DNA from: Pseudomonas mosselii
GTDB taxonomy: Bacteria; Pseudomonadota; Gammaproteobacteria; Pseudomonadales; Pseudomonadaceae
Direction: 5' to 3'
Assembly: GCF_003205295.1 (NCBI RefSeq)
Contig: NZ_QJRP01000032.1
Span: 1 to 52,352 of the forward strand
DNA length: 52,352 nt
Both the position numbers and the translations under genes were made by a program. This document shows, in pieces, positions 1-7,806 of this stretch. Under the pieces are notes generated by a model that saw only the letters and a list, made by a program, of their open reading frames with translations, was not told the DNA's origin and made no database searches. Positions within the stretch are counted from its first letter, which is position 1, and each line of letters begins with the position of its first letter.

Positions 1-350
1 GAGGCCGAGCGGAGTTCTTGCGGAGGGAGGTGACGGCCATGGATGGCCGTCAAGCGCTGCGCCCCAGGATGGGGCGTTCAGCGCGGTCCTCCCGGGAGCA
101 AGAACGGAGCGAGGGAACCCCGGAGCGAAGCGTAGGGGCCGGATGAACGGAGCGGGGCGGCTTTGGTTACTTTGGCCAAGACCAAAGTAACCCGCCGTAA
201 GGGCGGAAAGGTGACTAAATGTCGTTATCTTCTACGAATGCGCATAAAAAATTCAAAATCCACACCCTGAAACCCGAACCCGAACCCGAACCCGAACCCG
301 AACCCACCACCTATACTCCAACTCCCAAAAACAACAGCAAGGAGCCCCCC
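1..350. repeat. Interspersed Pseudomonas intergenic repeat and hairpin
   Basis: No convincing gene is seen before the GFA gene. Positions 1–210 are GC-rich with many 'gagcg' words, and positions 165–192 form a perfect 11-bp stem (GGTTACTTTGG / CCAAAGTAACC) with a 6-nt loop. From memory this stem recurs in many Pseudomonas genomes, often at gene ends, so it may be a terminator or part of a dispersed repeat. Positions 271–305 are a 6-bp tandem repeat (aacccg, five full copies plus a partial one). Translated, it gives a Pro-Glu run that is probably not part of the downstream protein. Confidence 0.5.
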
Positions 351-764
351 ATGCCCCAGGAAAACCTAGGCACCTGCCTATGCCAAGCCACCAAACTGAC
401 CGTCAAGGTCGATAACAACCACGTCAGCGCCTGCCACTGCAGCATGTGCCGCAAATGGACCGGCGGCCCACTGCTGGCCGTCCATTGCGCCGAACCCCCG
501 CAGTTCGAAGGTCCAGCCCCGAGCGTCTATGATTCCTCCCCCTGGGCCCAGCGCGGCTTCTGCGGCCAGTGCGGCACGCACCTGTTCTACCGCCTGAAAG
601 AGGGCAACCTCTATGTCGTGCCGGTCGGCGTGCTCGACGGTAAGGTGAACTGGACCTTCACCGAGCAGATCTTCATCGACGAAAAACCCGCCTGGTACTG
701 CTTCAAGAACGAAACCAAGGACCTCACCGGCCAACAGATCTTCGAACAGTTCGCCCCGTCCTGA
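351..764 (+). CDS. GFA/CENP-V domain protein
   Basis: A 137-residue protein of the GFA (glutathione-dependent formaldehyde-activating, Mss4-like) fold. Zinc-binding cysteines are visible in the motifs CLC (residues 9–11), CHCSMCRKW and FCGQCGTHLFY, the usual pattern of this family. Such proteins are small soluble zinc proteins. A few bind glutathione-formaldehyde adducts, but most have no proven reaction. The frame stays open upstream to 219, but the start at 351 is chosen because AAGGAG lies just upstream and the extension is only a Pro-Glu repeat. It stands alone, and the FKBP gene follows after about 70 bases. Confidence 0.85.
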   Translation: MPQENLGTCLCQATKLTVKVDNNHVSACHCSMCRKWTGGPLLAVHCAEPPQFEGPAPSVYDSSPWAQRGFCGQCGTHLFYRLKEGNLYVVPVGVLDGKVNWTFTEQIFIDEKPAWYCFKNETKDLTGQQIFEQFAPS

Positions 765-837
765 GCCGACCCGCCTTGCCAAACCCACGTATTTCTGAGA
801 AAAGGGCGCCCACCAAAACCGTCTCGAGGAACCTGCC

Positions 838-1176
838 ATGAGCAGTGAGCTGCAAGTCATCGATCTACAGGAAGGCGACGGCAAGGCCGTGGTCAAGGGC
901 GCGTTGATCACCACCCAGTACCGCGGCACCCTGGCCGACGGCAGCGAGTTCGATTCGTCCTGGTCGCGCGGCAAGCCGTTCCAGTGCGTGATCGGCACCG
1001 GCCGGGTGATCAAGGGCTGGGACCAGGGCCTGATGGGCATGCGCGTGGGCGGCAAACGCAAGCTGTTGGTGCCGGCGCACCTGGGCTATGGCGAGCGCTC
1101 GGTCGGTTCGATTCCACCGAATTCGGACCTCACCTTCGTGATCGAGTTGCTGGAAGTGCTGACCCGCGACGATTGA
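838..1176 (+). CDS. FKBP-type peptidyl-prolyl cis-trans isomerase
   Basis: A 112-residue single-domain FKBP isomerase, which speeds up cis/trans isomerisation of proline bonds during folding. The FKBP core is clear: DGSEFDSSW, the VIKGWDQGLMGM segment with the conserved Trp that floors the active site, GYGERSVGSIPPNSDLTFVIELL, and an ending right after the last strand. No signal peptide is seen, so it is probably cytoplasmic. The start is supported by GAGGAA about seven bases upstream of ATG. The length matches the small cytosolic FKBP family. Confidence 0.92.
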   Translation: MSSELQVIDLQEGDGKAVVKGALITTQYRGTLADGSEFDSSWSRGKPFQCVIGTGRVIKGWDQGLMGMRVGGKRKLLVPAHLGYGERSVGSIPPNSDLTFVIELLEVLTRDD

Positions 1177-1390
1177 ACTACAAGCAATAATTCAGCAACA
1201 CACATGCGTTAACGTGGCCTATGTCCATGGAACGGCATGTGCGCCCAGGGAGGAACCAAACGGGTCGAGGGCACTCTGAGCCTCACTCGCTGCCATGGAT
1301 GGCATTCACGACAAGGACGACCAGCAGCCAAGGCTGCGGGACCGTGTGGCGGGGCAACCCAGTATCCCTTGCCGCAAGAGTCCGTCCCAG

Positions 1391-2053
1391 ATGAAGCTGC
1401 CCACCTTCCTTCGCCGTCGTCGTCACCTGTTGTTGAGCCTGACGCTCGCCGCTGCGGCCGTGCCGTTGGCCTTGGCTGTGGTCGAGAGCCGCGCGCAACC
1501 CGTGGATGGCACCCAGACCCTGGTCTTCCTGCGTCACGCCGAGAAACCCGGGGAGGGGTTGGGGCAGCTGAACTGCCAGGGGCTCAACCGTGCCCTGGAC
1601 CTCGCCACCTTGCTGCCCGAGCGCTTCGGCAAGGCCGACTACGTATTTGCCGCCAACCCTTCGCGGGGGGTCGAGGAAGGTAGCCAGGATGAGCGCTACA
1701 GCTACATCCGCCCGCTGATGACCATCAGCCCCAGCGCCATCCGCCTCGGCCTGCCGGTGAACATCGACTATGGCGCCAACGATACCGATGACCTGGCTGA
1801 CGAGCTGCTCAGCAGCAAGTACCGCAATGCGACGGTCTACACCGCCTGGTCCCGCGGCTATCTCCCGGAACTGATCAACACCGTGGCCGGCAAGGCCCTG
1901 GGCGAAGAGCGGGTGCTCACCGAAGACTGGCATCGCGACGACTTCGATACCTTGTACGTGCTCACGCTGACCTGGCGCGATGGCAAGGCGACCCTGCTCA
2001 GCCGTAACCTGCGCCAGGGGCTCGATCACGGCGAGCCTGGCTGCCCGACCTGA
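1391..2053 (+). CDS. Exported histidine phosphatase family protein
   Basis: A 220-residue protein with an N-terminal basic stretch and hydrophobic segment (RRRRHLLLSLTLAAAAVPLALA), so it is probably exported or membrane-anchored. The catalytic RHAEK motif (FLRHAEKP) near residue 49 marks it as a histidine phosphatase (phosphoglycerate-mutase-like) superfamily member. The second, acidic half is atypical and I cannot locate the usual second catalytic His, so activity and substrate are unknown. The frame is open upstream to 1295, but the start at 1391 places the signal sequence at the N-terminus. The DadA-like gene follows 45 bases downstream on the same strand. Confidence 0.75.
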   Translation: MKLPTFLRRRRHLLLSLTLAAAAVPLALAVVESRAQPVDGTQTLVFLRHAEKPGEGLGQLNCQGLNRALDLATLLPERFGKADYVFAANPSRGVEEGSQDERYSYIRPLMTISPSAIRLGLPVNIDYGANDTDDLADELLSSKYRNATVYTAWSRGYLPELINTVAGKALGEERVLTEDWHRDDFDTLYVLTLTWRDGKATLLSRNLRQGLDHGEPGCPT

Positions 2054-2098
2054 CCTGCTGTTACTGTCTGGCCATCAGGCCTGGACAGGAATGGATGC

Positions 2099-3292
2099 AT
2101 GAACCAGCGGGTGACAGTGATCGGCGGCGGGGTGGTCGGCTTGGCGACGGCATATGCGTTGGTGCGCGACGGCAGGCAGGTCGACCTGGTCGAGGCCCGC
2201 GACAGCCTGGCCAGCGCCACAAGTTTTGCCAACGGTGGACAGCTTTCGTATCGCTATGTGGCGCCTCTGGCCGATGCCGGTGTGCCGTGGCAGGCACTTG
2301 GCTGGCTGCTGCAGGGGGATTCGCCGTTGCGTCTGCGCGTGCGTCTGGACACAGCGCAGTGGCGTTGGCTGGCGGCTTTCGTCATGGCCTGCCGCACGTC
2401 CGTCAATCGGCGTAATGCTGCTCAGTTGCTGAGCCTGGCGCTCGAAAGCCAGGCGGCGTTACAGCGCTGGCGCGAGCAGGACGGCCTTGATGATTTCGCC
2501 TGGCGACGCAATGGCAAGCTGGTCGCATTCCGTACCCAGCGTGCATTCGACCATGGGTGCCGACACCTGCTCGATCCCGACAGCCAGCGAACACTGGATG
2601 CTGCCGAACTGCGCGAACTCGACCCGGCGCTTTGCGAGGCACCGTTCGTTGGCGGCGTGTTCACCCCGGACGAAGAGGTCGCCGATTGCCACCGCTTCTG
2701 CCTGCGCCTGGCCGAGCGCTTGGAGGCATCCGGGCAATGCCGGTTGCTGTTGGGGCGGCCGGTGACACGGCTGATCACGCACGGTGATCAGGTGCTGGCG
2801 CTTGAGATGGGCAACGAGCGGCTGGAAGTGCAGCGCCTTGTACTCAGCGCCGGGCACCGCAGTGCCGGCTTGGCATTGCCGGGCTTGAAGCTGCCGGTCT
2901 ATCCCTTGAAAGGTTACAGCCTGACCGCGCCGGTCGGTGCCACGCACCGGGCGCCGGAGGTGAGCATCACCGACTACGAGCGCAAGATTGTCTATGCACG
3001 ATTGGACGATCAACTGCGGGTGGCGGCGATGGTGGACATCGTCGGTTATGACGAGGCGGTGGACGCCGGCAGGCTCGCGAGCATGCGCCGGCTGGCGCGC
3101 CAGACCCTGCCGGAGGCCGCTGATTACGGGCAGGCGGTGGAGTGGGCTGGGATGCGGCCGGCGACGCCGACCGGGGTGCCGATCCTCGAGGCCACACGGT
3201 ATCGCAACCTGTGGCTGAACCTGGGGCATGGAGCGCTGGGGTTCACCTTGGCGTGTGGCAGTGGCGAGCGGCTGGCGAGGCTGTTGCGCTGA
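2099..3292 (+). CDS. DadA-like FAD-dependent D-amino acid dehydrogenase
   Basis: A 397-residue FAD oxidoreductase of the DAO/DadA family. The N-terminus carries the Rossmann dinucleotide motif VIGGGVVGLATAYAL, followed by the acidic end of strand two (VEARD) and the family's SFANGGQLSYRY segment. The C-terminal part has GMRPATPTGVPILEAT and NLWLNLGHGALGFTLACGSG, typical of DadA. These enzymes oxidatively deaminate D-amino acids to 2-oxo acids and pass electrons to the respiratory chain. The genuine dadA lies in a dadAX operon, and no alanine racemase is present here, so this is probably a paralogue with another amino acid or imino acid substrate. Confidence 0.85.
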   Translation: MNQRVTVIGGGVVGLATAYALVRDGRQVDLVEARDSLASATSFANGGQLSYRYVAPLADAGVPWQALGWLLQGDSPLRLRVRLDTAQWRWLAAFVMACRTSVNRRNAAQLLSLALESQAALQRWREQDGLDDFAWRRNGKLVAFRTQRAFDHGCRHLLDPDSQRTLDAAELRELDPALCEAPFVGGVFTPDEEVADCHRFCLRLAERLEASGQCRLLLGRPVTRLITHGDQVLALEMGNERLEVQRLVLSAGHRSAGLALPGLKLPVYPLKGYSLTAPVGATHRAPEVSITDYERKIVYARLDDQLRVAAMVDIVGYDEAVDAGRLASMRRLARQTLPEAADYGQAVEWAGMRPATPTGVPILEATRYRNLWLNLGHGALGFTLACGSGERLARLLR

Positions 3293-3303
3293 CCTTGTTG
3301 GCC

Positions 3304-3388
3304 TCATCGCGGGGCAAGTCGGGTCGCCGCATCGCCGCTCCCACGGATTGCTTTTGACGCCAGGGGAGCGGGCTTGCCCTGCGACGGG
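3304..3388. repeat. REP pair (imperfect)
   Basis: Two facing copies of the Pseudomonas REP palindrome, 'tcgcggggcaag...gctcccac' followed by 'ggagcgggcttgccctgcga'. They lie between the convergent DadA-like and racemase genes, the usual location for REP elements. The arms have diverged. Confidence 0.7.
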
Positions 3389-3401
3389 CGCTACTGGTGG
3401 A

Positions 3402-4130
3402 TCAGCGGCCGAAGCGCATCGGCCAGCCCACCACCTTCTTCGCCCGCGGCGTGGCATAGGTACGCACCTTGGAGGTACTCAACCCCAGTCTCACCAGCGA
3501 CTCGGCAATGGTCACCGCCGCACTCACGCCGTCCACCACCGGCACCCCGGTGCGCTGGCGGATCTGCTCGTCGAGCCCGGCCATGCCGCCGCAACCCAGG
3601 CAGATCACTTCGGCCTTGTCCTCGCGCACAGCCCGCTCGGCCTGCTCGACGATGGCTTCCACCGCGCGCCGTGGGTCGCTTTCCAGCTCCAGCACCGCCA
3701 GGCCGCTGGCGCGCACCGAGGCACAGCGCTCGTACAGCCCGGAGAGCTTGAGGCGGTCCTCGATCAGCGGCACGGTGCGGTCCAGGGTGGTGACCACCGA
3801 GTAGGCGTGGCCCAGGTACATGGCGGTGCTGGCGGCGGCGTCAGTGATGTCCACCACCGGCACGTCCAGCAGCTCCTGCAGGCCTTCGCGGCCATGCTCG
3901 CCGTAGCCGGCCTGGATCACGGCATCGAAGGGCTGGTCGTAGGCCAGCACCCGGTCCATCACCGCGATGGCGGCCAGGTAGCTCTCGAAATTGCCCTCCA
4001 CCGACTCGGCGCCGAACCACGGGGTCAGGCCGACGATCTCGGTACCGGGCGCGGCCACGCTGCGCGCTTGCTCGGCAATGGCCTGGGTGATGGCTTCGGT
4101 GGTGTTGACGTTGGCGATCAGAATACGCAT
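3402..4130 (-). CDS. Asp/Glu/hydantoin racemase superfamily protein
   Basis: A 242-residue member of the Asp/Glu/hydantoin racemase superfamily. The N-terminus (MRILIANVNTT) and the LGCGGMAGL motif at about residues 178–186 are typical of hydantoin/allantoin racemases. The second catalytic Cys is present (Cys180), but the first position, normally in an A-C-(F/Y)-G context, reads A-G-Y-G-E-H-G with Gly75. A two-base racemase needs both cysteines, so this may be a one-cysteine isomerase, decarboxylase or lyase instead. It is 17 bases downstream of an NCS1 permease on the same strand, which suggests the pair imports and converts a ureide, hydantoin or pyrimidine-like compound. The start at 4130 is preferred over an upstream in-frame Met because it begins the conserved fold. 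Confidence 0.75.
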   Translation of the reverse strand: MRILIANVNTTEAITQAIAEQARSVAAPGTEIVGLTPWFGAESVEGNFESYLAAIAVMDRVLAYDQPFDAVIQAGYGEHGREGLQELLDVPVVDITDAAASTAMYLGHAYSVVTTLDRTVPLIEDRLKLSGLYERCASVRASGLAVLELESDPRRAVEAIVEQAERAVREDKAEVICLGCGGMAGLDEQIRQRTGVPVVDGVSAAVTIAESLVRLGLSTSKVRTYATPRAKKVVGWPMRFGR

Positions 4131-4147
4131 GACGGATCTCCCTGAAT

Positions 4148-5683
4148 TCAGTGGCTGCTGTGGTCGACGGCGATGCATTCGCCGCTGACATCGAGGTATT
4201 GGCGGTGGCGTGGCGCAATCAGCAGGTAGATGGCGGCGGCGATACCGGCACCGATCAGCCAGGAGAATGGCGCGATGCCGTGGAAGTTGGGCACCAGGGC
4301 CAGGATGATGGCCAGCAGCGCGGCCGGGATGAACGCCGCCAGGGCGCGCAGGTTGATGCCGCGGGTGTAGTGGTAGGCGCCGGCGGGATTCTCGCTATAC
4401 AGCTCAGGCACGTTGATGCGGCCCTTACGCAGCAGCCAGTAGTCGGCCATGATCACGCCGTACAGCGGGCCGAGCAGGGCGCCCAGGCCCGAGAGGAAGT
4501 AGACGATCACCAACGGGCTGTTGTACAGGTTCCACGGCAGGATCAGCACCGCCAGGGTGGCGCTGATCAGCCCGGCGCGGCGGAAGTTCAGGTGGCGCGG
4601 CGCCAGGTTGCTGAGCACGAAGGCCGGGGCGACGAAGTTGGCCATGATGTTCACTGCCACGGTGACGATCAGGAAGGCCAGGCAGCCCAGCACCAGGAAC
4701 GCGGTGTTGGGGATGCTGGCGACGATCTGCGTCGGGCTGTCGATGACCTGGCCGTTGATCTGGAACTGCGCGCCGCACAGCACCACGGTGATCGCCGCGA
4801 ACACCAGGATGTTCACCGGCAGGCCCCAGAAGTTGCCGACGCGGATGGTCCTGCGGCAGGGCGAGGAGCGGGCGAAGTCGCAGAAGTTGAGCACCAGGGT
4901 GCCGTAGATCGCCAGCCACAGCGCGCCGCCGGCGAAGATATTGCGCCACATCTCGTAACCGCCCAGGGGCTCGGCGACCGACCAGGCGATGCGCGCATCG
5001 GCCTTGAAGTACATGAACACCGCCAGGCTCGCGACGGTCAGCAGGATCACCGGGCCGGCGAAGGCCTCGTAGCGGCGCACCATCTCCATGCCGTAGGCGA
5101 GGATCACCAGCTGCACCAGCCAGATCGCCACGAAGCATACCCAGCCCAGGCTCGACAGGCCGAGGATGCTGTCGTGATCGTAGTCGGCCACTTGTGGCCA
5201 CACGGCGGTCAACAGCACCCGCAGCACCACCGAGGCCAGGTAGGTCTGGATGCCGAACCAGGCGATGGCGATCACCGCGCGGATCAGCGCCGGGATCTGC
5301 GCGCCATGGATGCCGAAGGCGATGCGGCTGATCACCGGGAACGGCACGCCGGTCTTCTGCCCCATGTAGCCGGACAGGTTCATGAAGAAGTACACCAGCG
5401 CCGCACCGATCGCCAGCGACAGCAGGATCTGCCAACCGCCCAGGCCCAGGGCGAACAGCCCCATGGCGAAGGAGTAGTTGGCGATGTTGTGCACGTCATT
5501 GGTCCACAGCGCGAAGATGCTGTAGCCGCCCCAGCGGCGCCCTGCCAGTTTGGTCGGGGCGAGGTCGCGGTTATGCAGGCGTGGGCTCAATTCGAGATCG
5601 GCCGGGTGGCCTTCGAGGGGCGTGGTCGAGGGATGGGTGCTGGCAACGGAAAGTTCAGGGGCAAGGGGGAGGCTGCTACTCAT
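4148..5683 (-). CDS. NCS1-family nucleobase/hydantoin/allantoin permease
   Basis: A 511-residue inner-membrane transporter of the nucleobase:cation symporter-1 family. After a ~70-residue cytoplasmic N-terminus with NRDLAPTKLAGRRWGGYSIFALW and the Asn-Asp-Val-His segment of TM1, about twelve hydrophobic segments follow. Family marks include the region around FAGPVILL and the conserved GALLGPLYGVIMADYWLLRKG late in the protein. It probably imports a nucleobase, hydantoin or allantoin with a cation. The start at 5683 is supported by CAGGAG upstream. It precedes the racemase-family gene in a likely two-gene operon, and candidate operators lie upstream. Confidence 0.88.
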   Translation of the reverse strand: MSSSLPLAPELSVASTHPSTTPLEGHPADLELSPRLHNRDLAPTKLAGRRWGGYSIFALWTNDVHNIANYSFAMGLFALGLGGWQILLSLAIGAALVYFFMNLSGYMGQKTGVPFPVISRIAFGIHGAQIPALIRAVIAIAWFGIQTYLASVVLRVLLTAVWPQVADYDHDSILGLSSLGWVCFVAIWLVQLVILAYGMEMVRRYEAFAGPVILLTVASLAVFMYFKADARIAWSVAEPLGGYEMWRNIFAGGALWLAIYGTLVLNFCDFARSSPCRRTIRVGNFWGLPVNILVFAAITVVLCGAQFQINGQVIDSPTQIVASIPNTAFLVLGCLAFLIVTVAVNIMANFVAPAFVLSNLAPRHLNFRRAGLISATLAVLILPWNLYNSPLVIVYFLSGLGALLGPLYGVIMADYWLLRKGRINVPELYSENPAGAYHYTRGINLRALAAFIPAALLAIILALVPNFHGIAPFSWLIGAGIAAAIYLLIAPRHRQYLDVSGECIAVDHSSH

Positions 5684-6192
5684 TCCGGCGGCTCCTGATG
5701 CGTGTGACTGCGATGAGCGGGCGCTGGCGCACGGGCTCGCCATCTCGTCGGTGCAGGCGTTGGCATCACAGGGTTCTGGGCGCAACGGTCGCCGATGGGG
5801 CGACGCTGCGGGTTCTTGTGTATTTATGTTTCGTTAAATTTGTATACAAAACGCAAACACACAAAAGCCAGTTCCATGCCAGCAATCAACACGCTTTCAG
5901 GGGGCTACTATTTTGAATCTATCTGTTTGAAAGTTAAGTAGATGAAATATGGGAACTATAAGTTGACCAAATGAACAGGTTATATTTTTCACGCAACCAA
6001 TTAGTTGATCGTTTGGTCAAATTTAGTTAAACAAAGTGTGTAACCTAATGGGGCGTTACCCGTGGAAAGTGCACACAAAAATGGCACTTATGGTGACATT
6101 CGTGTGTACAAGTTTTGCTCGGGCTCTTGGCCAAACCGACCTCGTGGGAGCGGGCTTGCCCCGCGATAGGGCCTGCCGCTGCAAAGCCTCCC
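5684..6192. promoter_or_regulatory. AT-rich regulatory region upstream of NCS1 permease operon
   Basis: This ~500-bp gap separates the permease from the Lrp gene, whose 3' end faces it. A perfect 12-bp palindrome TTTGTATACAAA lies at 5839–5850, of a kind often bound by GntR-type repressors. Further away, TTGACCAAA (5963–5971) and TTTGGTCAA (6012–6020) form an inverted pair, and the second copy also has an imperfect partner TTGATC just upstream. Only the permease operon starts from this region, so it is probably its control region. No regulator gene is adjacent. A single REP lies at the right end. Confidence 0.45.
6144..6168 (+). repeat. Single REP element
   Basis: One copy of the REP sequence beginning gtgggagcgggcttgcc, located just past the 3' end of the Lrp gene. 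Confidence 0.75.
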
Positions 6193-6630
6193 TCACGCCA
6201 TGGGCGGCAACCGCCGCTTCACCGGCGTCTTCTTGATGATCGCCGTATTGGTCTCGGCCAGCACGTTGAGGCGGTCGAGCAGCGTGTCCAACTGCTCCAT
6301 CGAGCGCACATGCAGGCGAGCGATGAAACAATCCTCGCCAGTGACCTTGTCGCATTCGGTGAACTCGGGAATGGCCACGATCTGCCGTTCCACCTCCTGC
6401 AACTGCCCCGGCAGCGGGCGAATGCGCACGATCGCCTGCAACTGGTAGCCGAAACAGCGCGGGTCCACCTCCACCGTGTAACCGCGCAGCACGCCGCGCT
6501 CCTCCAGGCGGCGCAATCGCTCGCTGACGCTGGGAGCCGACAGTCCGCTGAGTTGCGCCAGGGCCTTGAGCGAGCGGCGCGAATCCTCCATCAGGGCGTT
6601 GATCAGCAACTGGTCGATGGCATCGGTCAT
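6193..6630 (-). CDS. Lrp/AsnC family transcriptional regulator
   Basis: A 145-residue regulator. The N-terminal winged helix-turn-helix reads LLINALMEDSRRSLKALAQL, then SGLSAPSVSERLRRLEERGVLRGYTVEVDP, and the C-terminal RAM (amino-acid-sensing) domain follows (IVRIRPLPGQ, then VTGEDCFIARLHV). Lrp/AsnC proteins assemble as dimers or octamers and respond to amino acids. It is transcribed divergently from an EamA-family exporter whose start lies 133 bases away, so it very likely controls that exporter and itself. The ligand is unknown. Confidence 0.93.
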   Translation of the reverse strand: MTDAIDQLLINALMEDSRRSLKALAQLSGLSAPSVSERLRRLEERGVLRGYTVEVDPRCFGYQLQAIVRIRPLPGQLQEVERQIVAIPEFTECDKVTGEDCFIARLHVRSMEQLDTLLDRLNVLAETNTAIIKKTPVKRRLPPMA

Positions 6631-6763
6631 GGCATCCTCGTTAGGTGATTTTCAAGATTTGCCTTGATAGTAAAGGTGCAAGCACGGATATGCCTTGGTT
6701 ATCCGCTGGAAGGGCGCCCTCGACCCTCCGCATACTGTGCCCATCGTCGACAGGAGGTGTGAG

Positions 6764-7663
6764 ATGGACAATTCGTTGCGCCGTGGTTCGCTGGAAATGA
6801 TCGCCGCCATGCTGATCTCCGGGACCATCGGCTGGTTCGTGCTGGTGTCCGGGCAGCCGGTGCTGGAGGTGGTGTTCTGGCGCTGCGTGTTCGGCGCTGG
6901 CACCTTGCTGCTGATCTGCGCGGCCATGGGCTTTCTCAAACCGGGCGTGCTGACCCGCGCCACTTTTCTGCTGGCGGTGGCCAGCGGGGTGGCGATCGTC
7001 GGCAACTGGGTGCTGCTGTTCGCCTCCTACTCGCGGGCTTCGATCGCCATCGGCACCGCGGTGTACAACGTCCAGCCGTTCATGCTGGTGGGCTTGGCCG
7101 CGCTGTTTCTCGGCGAGAAGATCACCCTGGCCAAGCTGACCTGGCTGGGCGTGGCGTTCCTCGGCATGCTGGCCATCGTCAGCGCCCATGGCGCGGGGCA
7201 GGCCAGTGGCGACGAGTATCTGCTGGGCATCGTCCTGGCATTGGGCGCTGCGTTGCTGTATGCCGTGGCCGCGTTAATCATCAAGCGTCTGACCGGCACG
7301 CCGCCGCACCTGATCGCGCTGATCCAGGTGAGCACCGGCGTGTTGCTGCTGGCGCCCTGGGTAACACTCGGCGGACTGCCCGGTGAACTGCCGGCGCTCG
7401 GCAGCCTGGTGACGCTGGGGATCGTGCATACCGGGTTGATGTACGTGCTGCTGTACAGCGCCATCCAGCGCCTGCCCACGGCGTTGACCGGGGCGTTGTC
7501 GTTCATCTACCCGATCGCGGCGATCCTGGTCGACTGGCTGGCCTTCGACCATCGCCTGGCGCTGGTGCAGTGGCTGGGTGTGGGGCTGATCCTGCTGGCG
7601 GCGGCGGGCATGCAGCAGGGGTGGTGGTTCCGGCCAGCCGGCAAGCCTGCGCGACAACCTTAA
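6764..7663 (+). CDS. EamA/DMT family transporter
   Basis: A 299-residue inner-membrane protein with about ten hydrophobic segments forming two EamA repeats. The first runs from the N-terminus to about residue 135 and the second from about residue 150. The motif SYSRASIAIGTAVYNVQPFMLVGLAA at the end of the first repeat and HTGLMYVLLYSAIQRLPTALTGAL in the second are typical of drug/metabolite exporters. A strong AGGAGGTG precedes the ATG at 6764, although the frame is open further upstream. Divergence from the Lrp gene suggests it exports an amino acid or related metabolite. The C-terminus is short and basic. Confidence 0.92.
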   Translation: MDNSLRRGSLEMIAAMLISGTIGWFVLVSGQPVLEVVFWRCVFGAGTLLLICAAMGFLKPGVLTRATFLLAVASGVAIVGNWVLLFASYSRASIAIGTAVYNVQPFMLVGLAALFLGEKITLAKLTWLGVAFLGMLAIVSAHGAGQASGDEYLLGIVLALGAALLYAVAALIIKRLTGTPPHLIALIQVSTGVLLLAPWVTLGGLPGELPALGSLVTLGIVHTGLMYVLLYSAIQRLPTALTGALSFIYPIAAILVDWLAFDHRLALVQWLGVGLILLAAAGMQQGWWFRPAGKPARQP

Positions 7664-7806
7664 CGCAAGGGCGGCTTACCGGCGTAAAGGAATCATCCGG
7701 CAATATCAGGAAGCAGGTGGCTTATTGATGGCACTGCTGTCCTTTAGTACCCTGCGCAGCTATTTCGCAGTGATGCGCTCGGCTTTAAGTGACGGACCAC
7801 GCCCCC

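Noticed and set aside
219..350. N-terminal extension of the GFA protein with a Pro-Glu run
   Set aside because: It comes from a 6-bp tandem repeat, and a good AAGGAG precedes the internal ATG at 351.
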